Shown here piece by piece: positions 33,144-39,984 of a DNA stretch of 64,000 nucleotides. The translations under genes were made by a program, and so were the position numbers. This DNA is from Anaeromyxobacter dehalogenans 2CP-1 (GTDB taxonomy: Bacteria > Myxococcota > Myxococcia > Myxococcales > Anaeromyxobacteraceae): NCBI RefSeq assembly GCF_000022145.1, contig NC_011891.1, forward strand, positions 3,392,501 to 3,456,500, read 5' to 3'. Below the pieces are notes generated by a model that searched no databases, had not been told where the DNA came from, and saw only the letters and a list, made by a program, of their open reading frames with translations. The stretch's first letter is position 1. Each line of letters opens with the position of its first letter.

Positions 33144-33253
33144 GGACCCACCGTGAACGTCCGGCGGACCCACCGTGAACGTTGTGGGGACCCACCGTGA
33201 ACGTCCGGCGGACCCACCGTGAACGTTGTGTGGACCCACCGTGAACGTCCGGT
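33144..33253. repeat. Five 22-bp tandem repeats in A-B-A-B-A order
   Basis: Each unit begins GGACCCACCGTGAACGT; the last five bases alternate CCGG(C/T) in units 1, 3, 5 and TGTG(G/T) in units 2, 4, giving a 44-bp higher-order period. Units start at 33144, 33166, 33188, 33210 and 33232 with no spacer. They lie 59 bp left of the 168-bp repeat copy 2 and about 150 bp upstream of the cytochrome promoter. Confidence 0.92.
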
Positions 33254-33311
33254 GCCCCACCGCGCGCCGGAGCGCGCGCCCCGGCGCGCACCGGGTCGGC
33301 GGGCGCGCGCC

Positions 33312-33479
33312 CTCAGAGCGCGTGAATCCATCCCCGGACCGAGCCAGGCGGTCGAGACGCGAGCAGCGCGAGGCGCGACGACCGAGCATGCCCCGAGGCA
33401 TGTGAGGGAGGAGCAACGACGCGATGCGACGCGGATCGGTCGCCGCGGCGACGGGAGGGGATGGGTTCACGTGCTCTCA
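33312..33479 (+). repeat. 168-bp structured repeat, copy 2 (left side of IS)
   Basis: Same 168-bp unit as at 15272 and 34979; differs from copy 3 only at one position near the GATCGG(T/C)CG site. Its right end CTCTCA touches the left end of the IS element at 33480. Terminal stem and central GCATGCC/GGCATGT hairpin are intact. Confidence 0.92.
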
Positions 33480-34978
33480 GGGACCGTGAAGTAATCCGTC
33501 CGCGCTGCGGGTGCGGCGCGGGCAGGCGCCCGGGGTCGAGACGCGCCCACCTTCGGGGACGCGGGGGCGTCGGAGGGCTCGTTCAGCCGGCGGAGCTCGG
33601 TCCGGCGCCGGGAGTCCCGTCCGGAGGCGATTAGGCCGAGAGTCTGCTCGCGATGAGACGCATGATGTTGAAGCTGATCGCGGCGAGCAGCACGATCGTC
33701 TTCACCTTTACCAGCCCTCGGACGTTCAGCCGGTCGAGTCGCCGGTGCACACGGAGATCTGCGTTCGTCCTCTCGGCGAGGACGCCGCGCTGCACGTAGA
33801 CGCGCTTGGCGTCCTCTGTGCCCATCCGCACGCGCCATGCCCCGATCGCAGGTGTGTCGTTGCGCTTCGGAGCGTGCGGATCGACGGCTTTGCTCTTCGG
33901 CTTCGGTAGCGGCGCATACGGAGTCGCGCCCCGCTCTGCGATGGCCTCGATGTTGTCGAGCGTCACGAAGCCACCGTCGACCAGGTACTCGCGTGGCGTC
34001 TCGCCCGTTCGGCGCCGGATCTCGTCGAGCATCGGCACGACGTGCGGCTGGTCGGTACCGTTGTTCGTGACGTCGGTGCCCACGATGACACCGCTCTCGT
34101 CCGTCGCGAACTGCACGTTGTAGGCGGGCCGGAACCCACCGTCCGCCATCTTCATCACGCGGCTCTCCGCGTCCGTGGTGCTGACGCGGATCTCGCCGCG
34201 ACGCCTCGCGTCCGAGGGCTTCTTCTCGTCTCGCTCGACGCGCTGCTTCTCGACGACTTCGACCTCCGCAAGTGCGGCCTCGACGGCATCGAGCCGAGCT
34301 TGCGCGGCCCGCTCCTTCGCAGCCTGCACACGCTTCGTCGAAGCTGACGGATCGCTCTCGATCTCGCGCCTGAGCTTTCGGACCTGTTCCTCGGCTTCCT
34401 TGCGGCAGCGCTCCAGTGACTGACGACGCCGGAAGCTCGCCGCGCCGGCGCTCGCCCGGACCTTCATCCCGTCCTGCGCCACGCGCCGGAGCTGCACCAC
34501 GCCTTCCTTCATGAGCGCGGCCAGCACCTGCGTCATGAGCCGGTCGAGCTTCTTCCCGTGCTCCACGCGAAAGTCGGCGAGCGTATGGTGGTTCACCGGC
34601 ACCCCGCCGCAGATCCAGCGGTAGGGCGCGTCCCGCTCGCACAGCCGCTCGAGCAACCGCGCGCTCCCCACGCCCTCCGAGTTGGCGAACAGCCACAGCG
34701 CGAGCAGCACCGCCGGGTCCGTTGCTGGCCGCCCAGCATTGCTGCCGCGCGACGCGATCTCGTCGTAGAACGCCGACAGGTCCAGCCGCTCGACCAACGT
34801 CCAGATGGCGCGAACCGGGTGCTCGTCCGGGACCAGCGCTTCGAGGTCCGTCGGCTGCAGCGAGAGTTGATTTCGGACCGGCCTCACCACCCGCGGCGCC
34901 TCGTGTTCGCTCACGCCCCGAGAAGATCACGGCCGGCGGCCACAGTCCATGGGGCACCGGCCGATTCCTTCACGCTCT
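33480..34978 (-). mobile_element. IS1182-type insertion sequence
   Basis: About 1.5 kb holding one transposase gene. Inward-reading ends are GGGACCGTGAAGTAATCC (left, from 33480) and GAGCGTGAAGGAATCGG (right, from 34977), which share GTGAAG-x-AATC as an imperfect inverted repeat. Exact termini are uncertain by one or two bases; TCTCA occurs on both sides (33475-33479 and 34978-34982) and may be a target duplication. Both flanks are copies of the 168-bp repeat. Confidence 0.78.
33631..34914 (-). CDS. IS1182-family transposase
   Basis: A 427-residue DDE transposase. The N-terminal half is the DUF772-type domain (LSLQPTDLEALVPDEHPVRA, DPAVLLALWLFANSEGVGSA, RWICGGVPVNHHTLADF), then VAQDGMKVRASAG with the first catalytic Asp, a long charged coiled coil (residues ~195-265), PAYNVQFATDESGVIVG with a second acidic position, and a C-terminal RTNADLRVHRRLDRLNVRG. 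Length and lack of stop codons suggest an intact, possibly active gene. Codon use is less GC-extreme than neighbours, consistent with recent arrival. Confidence 0.93.
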   Translation of the reverse strand: MSEHEAPRVVRPVRNQLSLQPTDLEALVPDEHPVRAIWTLVERLDLSAFYDEIASRGSNAGRPATDPAVLLALWLFANSEGVGSARLLERLCERDAPYRWICGGVPVNHHTLADFRVEHGKKLDRLMTQVLAALMKEGVVQLRRVAQDGMKVRASAGAASFRRRQSLERCRKEAEEQVRKLRREIESDPSASTKRVQAAKERAAQARLDAVEAALAEVEVVEKQRVERDEKKPSDARRRGEIRVSTTDAESRVMKMADGGFRPAYNVQFATDESGVIVGTDVTNNGTDQPHVVPMLDEIRRRTGETPREYLVDGGFVTLDNIEAIAERGATPYAPLPKPKSKAVDPHAPKRNDTPAIGAWRVRMGTEDAKRVYVQRGVLAERTNADLRVHRRLDRLNVRGLVKVKTIVLLAAISFNIMRLIASRLSA

Positions 34979-35146
34979 CTCAGAGCGCGTGAATCCATCC
35001 CCGGACCGAGCCAGGCGGTCGAGACGCGAGCAGCGCGAGGCGCGACGACCGAGCATGCCCCGAGGCATGTGAGGGAGGAGCAACGACGCGATGCGACGCG
35101 GATCGGCCGCCGCGGCGACGGGAGGGGATGGGTTCACGTGCTCTCA
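34979..35146 (+). repeat. 168-bp structured repeat, copy 3 (right side of IS)
   Basis: Same 168-bp unit. It starts CTCAG at the right end of the IS and ends CTCTCA at 35146. The last three bases (TCA, 35144-35146) are the reverse complement of the stop codon of the DUF488 gene on the minus strand, so the repeat supplies that stop. Confidence 0.92.
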
Positions 35147-35530
35147 GGCCAGCCGCGCCCCGCGCTCGCCGAGGAGCTCGCGCAGCACCGACCGGTGGCA
35201 GCGCGCCTCGTCCTCGCAGTAGCAGCCGACCGCGAAGTCCGCGCCGTGCGAGAGCGCCGCGAGCAGGTCGAGCGTCCGTCGCGCCGCCGGCTCCGCCATC
35301 TCGGCGCGGAAGCGCCGCCGGAACGCCGCCCACTCGCGCTCGCTCCGCGCCGCCTGCGCGAGCTTCATGGTCGGGACGGTCGGCGCCAGGTTCGGGAACC
35401 AGACGTCGTACCAGTCGTCGGCGGCGAAGCGCGACGCGGCGACGCCCCGGGGCGGGCGGCGCACCGTGCCGATGCGAAGCCCCTCCCCGCGCGCGCGCGG
35501 GCTCCCGAGCCGGACGATGCGGATCGCCAT
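35144..35530 (-). CDS. DUF488-family protein
   Basis: A 128-residue protein beginning MAIRIVRLGSPRARGEGLRIGTVRRPPRG, with DDWYDVWFPNLAP and the family ending FAVGCYCEDEARCHRSVL, where Cys, Cys and His could bind metal. DUF488 proteins are widespread and uncharacterised. The stop codon is provided by the end of repeat copy 3, so the original C-terminus may have been slightly different. It stands alone and is downstream-adjacent to the IS region, a hint that the insertion used the 3' end of this gene. Confidence 0.88.
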   Translation of the reverse strand: MAIRIVRLGSPRARGEGLRIGTVRRPPRGVAASRFAADDWYDVWFPNLAPTVPTMKLAQAARSEREWAAFRRRFRAEMAEPAARRTLDLLAALSHGADFAVGCYCEDEARCHRSVLRELLGERGARLA

Positions 35531-35606
35531 GGCGCCAGCCTACCGGGACGCGCCGGCGCGGTGCAGCGACCGGAGAGGTCGCGTCGCGGTGCGCGGCGAC
35601 TCATTG

Positions 35607-35921
35607 TCAGGGCCCGAAGGCGCCGGCGGTCGCGGCGGCGCCCTCCGCGTCTCCGGGGTGGACCCCCAGGTACGTGAGCAGGCGCCACTGGTGGACCGTG
35701 AGCCCGCGCACGGAGATCTGCGCGCCCGGCACCCACGCCAGCAGGCTCGCGAAGCGCGCCAGCGCCGCGTCGTCGCACTGCCGCACGGCGCCGAAGTCGA
35801 CGCTGAGGCGTGCGAACGGACCGAGCACCTCGATCGTCTCCTGCAGCCGCCGCACGTCGTTCGCGCCGAACGTCCTCCCCACGCGGACGTCCAGCGCATC
35901 CCGGATCGCATCGATCTGCAT
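35607..35921 (-). CDS. STAS-like small protein
   Basis: A 104-residue protein: VRVGRTFGANDVRRLQETIE, then RLSVDFGAVRQCDDAALARFASLL and a late ISVRGLTVHQWRLLTYLGV. The order beta-alpha with D-F-x-x-V-x-x-x-D-D followed by a helix is like STAS/anti-anti-sigma domains, in which the Ser/Asp-Ser site is phosphorylated; here the site reads Cys-Asp-Asp, so ordinary phospho-switching may be lost. Start ATG 35921 with GGGGAG upstream. No anti-sigma kinase nearby. Confidence 0.65.
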   Translation of the reverse strand: MQIDAIRDALDVRVGRTFGANDVRRLQETIEVLGPFARLSVDFGAVRQCDDAALARFASLLAWVPGAQISVRGLTVHQWRLLTYLGVHPGDAEGAAATAGAFGP

Positions 35922-36233
35922 GGTCTCCCCCCGGAGACGGTTCGATCCTGGCTTACCACTGTGAGTGCAGGGCTCCTGCGCGGTCGATCGACGCGCGCCC
36001 GGAGCAAGGCGGCCGCCCGGGTGCGGCAGGCACGGAGCCGCCCGCCGGCCGCGCGTTGTCCCCGCCGCCGCACTCCGGCGAGGGGCGAGGCTGCGGCGCG
36101 GGATTGCTGTCATGGCGCCGCGTGGTTGCAGGGGCGGCGTCCGGCGCTGGCCATCGGTAAGCGAATGATGACGCGACTTGTCCCCATCGCCGACCGGCCG
36201 GTGGCCTCCGGCCGGCGAGGGGCGGCGCGTCCG
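35922..36233. other. 312-bp gap without a supported gene
   Basis: No coding frame is convincing on either strand. CCGGCCGG (36194-36201) and CCGGCCGG (36208-36215) make a hairpin just after the stop of the zinc-ribbon gene on the minus strand and may end its transcript. The promoter of the STAS-like gene should lie near 35930-36000 but is not obvious. Confidence 0.5.
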
Positions 36234-36416
36234 CTAGTCGTGCCCGAAGGCGCAGTCGGCGCAGAGGACGACGACCTCGGGGCCCTCGTCGCGCCGCTCG
36301 ACGCGCTGGACGGCGGTCTCGCGGTTCACGGCGCAGCCGCAGAAGTCGCAGCGGCCGTCGACGTCGTCGTGGAGCGGGTGCGGGCTGGCGGAGGATTCGG
36401 TGGTCGGCGATTGCAT
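36234..36416 (-). CDS. Small zinc-ribbon-like protein (60 aa)
   Basis: A 60-residue protein with two CxxC pairs, GRCDFCGCAV and VVLCADCAFGHD, about 30 residues apart, typical of a zinc ribbon. The start is ATG 36416 because AGGAG sits upstream; an in-frame ATG at 36548 lies before a region with no coding character. It could be a small regulator or redox protein. Nothing nearby reveals a partner. Confidence 0.68.
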   Translation of the reverse strand: MQSPTTESSASPHPLHDDVDGRCDFCGCAVNRETAVQRVERRDEGPEVVVLCADCAFGHD

Positions 36417-36727
36417 GGCGGGCTCTCCTGGCGTGGTCGTGCGGTGCGTCAAAACGTCCATGACGCGACCAGCCATGAGCCGCACCGTCCCCTTTGGGCC
36501 CATCTTGCGGTCGGATCCCTGCCTCGAGCCCCCCGACGTCGGCAGCATCGGCTCCGCGCGGGGCGCAATTGCGCACGGTCGGTGAAACGCGAGCCGCGCG
36601 CGGCACGGTCGCCGCCGCCCGCCGCCGGCACGCTCGGTCGCACCACGAGGTCCATCCCCAACGGCCCTTCCGCGAGTTCGGCCGGAGCGTGAAAAGTGGT
36701 GCCGAACCCCGACTCGGAGGAGGCGCC
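36417..36727. other. 311-bp divergent gap with an inverted repeat
   Basis: Between the zinc-ribbon gene and the divergent lipoprotein gene. GCGTCA (36446-36451) and TGACGC (36461-36466) form an inverted repeat 30-50 bp before the zinc-ribbon start and could be an operator. No gene is supported; the rest is featureless to my eye. Confidence 0.4.
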
Positions 36728-37048
36728 ATGATGCGGATGGCAGGACTGTTGGTGCTCGGGCTGCTCGCCGCGGGCTGCGCGACGAACGGCTCCGTGAAGC
36801 AGCAGATCGACCCGCTCGCCGACCGGATCACCGCGGTGGAGCAGCAGCAGGCGGCGATGAACGCCAAGCTCGACGCGCAGACGGCCGAGCTCCAGGCACT
36901 GCGCAAGGACGTGGCGGACTCCGCGGCCACCTCGGCGCGGGCGCAGGAGGCCGTCAAGGCGGCGCAGGATGCGGCGCAGCGGGCCGAGCTCGCGGCCCAG
37001 AAGTCCGCGAAGGCGTTCGAGCTGACGCAGGTGAAGGGCAAGATGTAG
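36728..37048 (+). CDS. Small coiled-coil (Lpp/alanine-zipper-like) lipoprotein
   Basis: A 106-residue lipoprotein. Signal and lipobox LLVLGLLAAGC put the lipid on Cys17. The mature part is almost all helix with heptad spacing (IDPLADRITAVEQQQAAMNA, then Ala-rich AQEAVKAAQDAAQRAELAAQ), like Lpp and alanine-zipper lipoproteins that trimerise and may tie the outer membrane to the wall. GGAGGAGG before ATG 36728 suggests high expression. Unlike E. coli Lpp it ends KGKM rather than YRK, though a final Lys-Met remains. It sits beside L,D-transpeptidase genes, the enzymes that attach Lpp to peptidoglycan. Confidence 0.85.
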   Translation: MMRMAGLLVLGLLAAGCATNGSVKQQIDPLADRITAVEQQQAAMNAKLDAQTAELQALRKDVADSAATSARAQEAVKAAQDAAQRAELAAQKSAKAFELTQVKGKM

Positions 37049-37060
37049 CGGCGCACGCTG

Positions 37061-37093
37061 GGGGCGCGCGGCGGCTGCCGGCCGCCGCGCCCC
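37061..37093. terminator. Two-way terminator hairpin between convergent genes
   Basis: The arm at 37061-37075 (ending GCGGCGGC) pairs with GCCGCCGCGCCCC (37081-37093), loop TGCCG, with a two-base bulge. It lies 12 bp after the lipoprotein stop and directly before the L,D-transpeptidase stop on the other strand, so it can serve both. Confidence 0.6.
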
Positions 37094-37094
37094 G

Positions 37095-37943
37095 TCACTC
37101 GGCGCTCACGTCCACGGGCATCCCGCTGCGCGCCGCGAGCGCGCGCTCGAGCTTGCCCGGATCCACCCGCTCCCGCACGCCGCGATCCCGCAGCAGCCGC
37201 TCCGCGAGCTCCCCCGGAGCGGCCGCGGCCGCGTCGTCGCGGTGCACCTCGACCAGCACGCGTCCGTCCCGGACGCCCACCTTGACCGGCTCCCGCACGA
37301 TCGCGACCCGGGTGCCGACGCGCACCGCGCGGTAGAGCAGCGGCATGTCCTCGGGGTAGAGCCGGATGCAGCCGTGCGACACGCGCCGCCCCACGCCGAA
37401 CGGCCGGTTGGTGCCGTGGATGAGGAGGGTCGGCACGGAGAGCCGGAGCGCGTGGCTGCCGAGCGGGTTCTCCGGTCCCGGCGGCACCGCGGCGGGCAGC
37501 TCGGGATCCTCGCGCCGGATCGCGGGCGTCGGGTACCACGTCGGCGAGACCAGCTTCTGCTCCACGGTGAGCACGCCGAGCGGCGTCGCGCCCGCCTCCA
37601 CCGCCACGCCGATCGGGAAGCTGAGGAGCGGCCCGGCCCCGGGCCGCAGGTAGTAGAGGCGCATCTCCGACAGGTTCACGACCACGGTCCCCGCCTCGGC
37701 GGCAGCCGGGAGGATCCAGGCCGTCGGCACGGTCGCGACGGTGCCCGGCGGCGGGACGAACGCGTCCAGGCGCGGGTTCGCGGCCGCGATCTCGCCGAAC
37801 CCGAGGTCGTACCGGCGCGCGATCTCGATGAGCGACTCGCCCCGCCCGACGCGGTGGGCGCCGATGGCGCCGACCACCTCGCCGCCGTCCGGCCCGGCGG
37901 CGGGCACCAGCGAGAGCAGCAGGACGAGGACCGGCGACCCCAT
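37095..37943 (-). CDS. LysM - L,D-transpeptidase (YkuD)
   Basis: A 282-residue periplasmic enzyme. Signal at residues 2-18; LysM-like wall-binding module HRVGRGESLIEIARRYDLGF (about 30-75); YkuD catalytic domain with IHGTNRPFGVGRRVSHGCIRL (His, Ser-His-Gly-Cys-x-Arg signature; Cys is the nucleophile). It makes 3-3 cross-links in peptidoglycan or joins lipoproteins to it. Start ATG 37943 chosen by the signal peptide; the frame is open to 38075. It converges with the Lpp-like gene and is divergent from a second L,D-transpeptidase. Confidence 0.93.
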   Translation of the reverse strand: MGSPVLVLLLSLVPAAGPDGGEVVGAIGAHRVGRGESLIEIARRYDLGFGEIAAANPRLDAFVPPPGTVATVPTAWILPAAAEAGTVVVNLSEMRLYYLRPGAGPLLSFPIGVAVEAGATPLGVLTVEQKLVSPTWYPTPAIRREDPELPAAVPPGPENPLGSHALRLSVPTLLIHGTNRPFGVGRRVSHGCIRLYPEDMPLLYRAVRVGTRVAIVREPVKVGVRDGRVLVEVHRDDAAAAAPGELAERLLRDRGVRERVDPGKLERALAARSGMPVDVSAE

Positions 37944-38089
37944 GTCGGCACCCGCGTGCGGGCGGACTCCGCCGTCCCACCATCGCGCGAGCAGCGCCTC
38001 GCCGCGACCGCCCTGGCGGACTGCGCCGGGGGGGTGCGCGCGGCCGCCCGCTGGCCGCTGCGCTCCGGCGCGCATAGGATGTCGGTTCG

Positions 38090-38617
38090 ATGGGGAGGGG
38101 CGCGCGCTCCAGCGGAGACGGCCGGCGGCTCGCCGCGTGGGTGCTCGCGTTGCTGCCGGCGCTCGCGCCGGCCGGCGCTGGCGCGCTCGATCCGTCCCCG
38201 TCCCCGTGCCCTCGCGCGCGCGACGCGGTCGTGGTGGTGACCGACCGCCGGGAGCTGTGGCTGTGCCGCGGCGGGATCCCGGCGGCGCAGTTCGCGGTGG
38301 CGCTCGGCCGCAGCGGCGTGGGCAAGCGCCGCCACGGCGACGGGCGCACGCCGCTCGGGACCTATCCGCTCGGCGACCCGCGCCCGTCCACGCAGTACGG
38401 CACGTTCATCCCCATCGCGTACCCGACCCCGGCGCAGGCCGCCCGCGGCTTCACCGGCGCGGCGGTCGGGATCCACGGGCCGCCGCGCGGGACCGAGGGG
38501 TACCCGGTCACCGAGGTGGACTGGACGCAGGGCTGCATCGCGACCGGCACCGACGAGGACGTGGACGCCATCGCCGCGTTCGTGCGCGCGCGGCGGCCGC
38601 GGCTCGTCATCCGCTGA
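38090..38617 (+). CDS. Short L,D-transpeptidase (YkuD) without LysM
   Basis: A 175-residue secreted protein. Signal (LAAWVLALLPALAPAGAGA), then AVVVVTDRRELWLCRGG, GDGRTPLGTYPL, and the catalytic part VGIHGPPRGTEG with VDWTQGCIATG, where Cys is the nucleophile and Thr-Gln-Gly-Cys replaces the usual Ser-x-Gly-Cys. Shorter than the other copy and lacking wall-binding modules; such proteins can hydrolyse or make cross-links. It is divergent from the LysM form over about 150 bp, so both may answer the same signal. Confidence 0.88.
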   Translation: MGRGARSSGDGRRLAAWVLALLPALAPAGAGALDPSPSPCPRARDAVVVVTDRRELWLCRGGIPAAQFAVALGRSGVGKRRHGDGRTPLGTYPLGDPRPSTQYGTFIPIAYPTPAQAARGFTGAAVGIHGPPRGTEGYPVTEVDWTQGCIATGTDEDVDAIAAFVRARRPRLVIR

Positions 38618-38769
38618 GCGGGCGGGGCGCCCTCCCCGGCACGGCTTCACGCTTCTTCACGAGCCGCACAGGCCCCGGACACCTCCGCCCCGCATCCTCC
38701 CACCGTGCCCGCCCGCGGTGGGCGGGGCCGGAAGCTCATGGTGAGCTTGTCGAACCAGGAGACGAGGAC

Positions 38770-39222
38770 ATGAAGCGGATCATCGGCGCCATCGCGGCGC
38801 TCGGAGTGCTGGCGGTGGGGTTCGTGGCGCTCACCGGGTTCCACGGCGGATGCGGCTGGCGCGGGCACGGGCACGACCCGGCGCGGATGGCGGCGTTCGT
38901 GACGGATCGGGTGGACGACCTGCTCGACGACGTGGACGCGACGCCGGAGCAGCGCACCCGCATCCACGCGGTGAAGGACCGCATGCTCGCCGCGGCGGGC
39001 GAGGTGCGCGCCGGGCAGGACGAGGCCCACCAGGCGCTCCTCGCGGAGTGGAAGGCCGACGCGCCGGACCGTGCCCGGCTGCACGCGCTGGTGGACGCCC
39101 GCGCGGAGGCGTTCCGGAAGGTCGCGCACGAGGCGGTGGATGCGGGCGTCGACGTCCACGACGCGCTCACCCCGGCGCAGCGCGAGAAGCTCACGCGCAA
39201 GATCGAGCGCCTGCATCGCTAG
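38770..39222 (+). CDS. CpxP/Spy-like periplasmic stress protein
   Basis: A 150-residue helical protein with a signal/anchor (IIGAIAALGVLAVGFVALTG), a His/Gly-rich start to the mature part (HGGCGWRGHGHDP) and long helices with LDDVDATPEQRTRIHAVKD and ALTPAQREKLTRKIERL, both resembling the LTxxQ repeats of CpxP/Spy. It would be a chaperone or metal/stress sensor for the next two genes. GAGGAC lies before ATG 38770. It is 57 bp before the response regulator gene. Confidence 0.85.
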   Translation: MKRIIGAIAALGVLAVGFVALTGFHGGCGWRGHGHDPARMAAFVTDRVDDLLDDVDATPEQRTRIHAVKDRMLAAAGEVRAGQDEAHQALLAEWKADAPDRARLHALVDARAEAFRKVAHEAVDAGVDVHDALTPAQREKLTRKIERLHR

Positions 39223-39279
39223 CCCGTGCCCCGGAGCGGACCCGCGGTGACGGCGCGAGCCCCACGCTATGATGCCCCG

Positions 39280-39984
39280 ATGACCGCCGCGACCCCGCTC
39301 CTGGCGCTGCTCGTCGAGGACGACCTCCGCCTGGCCGCGTTCACCCGCGAGTATCTCGAGGGGCACGGCGTGGCGGTGGTCCACGCGACCGACGGGCGAC
39401 GCGGCCTCGACGAGGCGCTCGGCGGCCGCTTCGACGTGGTGCTGCTCGACCTCATGCTGCCGGGCAAGGACGGCCTGGAGGTCTGCCGCGAGCTCCGGTC
39501 GCGCTCCGACGTCCCCGTCATCGTCCTCACCGCGCGCGGCGAGGAGGCGGACCGCGTGATGGGCCTCGAGCTCGGCGCCGACGACTACCTGGCGAAGCCG
39601 TTCTCGCCGCGCGAGCTGCTCGCGCGGATCCGCGCCGTGGTCCGGCGCGCCACCGGCCGCGCCGGGCCGCCGCGCGAGGTGGTGCGGGTCGGCGGGCTGG
39701 TGGTGGACCCGGCGGCGCGCCGGGTGACGCTGGACGGGCGCGAGGTGGCGCTCACCGGGTACGAGTTCGCGCTGCTGCACGCGCTGGCGCGCCGCGCGGG
39801 CCGGGTGCTCGCCCGGGAGCAGCTCATGGAGCTGGCCGGCGGCAGCGCGGAGGAGGCGTTCGACCGCTCCGTGGACGTGCACGTCTCCCGGCTGCGGCAG
39901 AAGCTCGGCGACGATCCCCGGCGGCCCCGCCTCATCAAGACGGTCCGCGGCGCCGGGTACCTGCTCGCCGGGGAACCGGGATGA
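39280..39984 (+). CDS. OmpR-family response regulator
   Basis: A 234-residue regulator: receiver domain with acidic pair VEDD (start), phospho-Asp in VVLLDLMLPGKDGLE, Thr in VIVLTARGEE and Lys in YLAKPFSPRELL; then a winged helix (VRVGGLVVDPAARRVTLDG, RSVDVHVSRLRQKLGDDP, IKTVRGAGYLLAG). Start ATG 39280. It overlaps the histidine kinase gene by 4 bp (ATGA). Together with the CpxP-like gene this looks like a CpxP-CpxR-CpxA module for envelope stress, though it may answer metals. Confidence 0.93.
   Translation: MTAATPLLALLVEDDLRLAAFTREYLEGHGVAVVHATDGRRGLDEALGGRFDVVLLDLMLPGKDGLEVCRELRSRSDVPVIVLTARGEEADRVMGLELGADDYLAKPFSPRELLARIRAVVRRATGRAGPPREVVRVGGLVVDPAARRVTLDGREVALTGYEFALLHALARRAGRVLAREQLMELAGGSAEEAFDRSVDVHVSRLRQKLGDDPRRPRLIKTVRGAGYLLAGEPG

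Noticed and set aside
33144-33253. CRISPR array
   Set aside because: The five units follow each other without spacers and no cas gene is near.
35930-36000. tRNA gene (GGTTCGATCC resembles a T-loop)
   Set aside because: No acceptor, D or anticodon stems can be paired around it.
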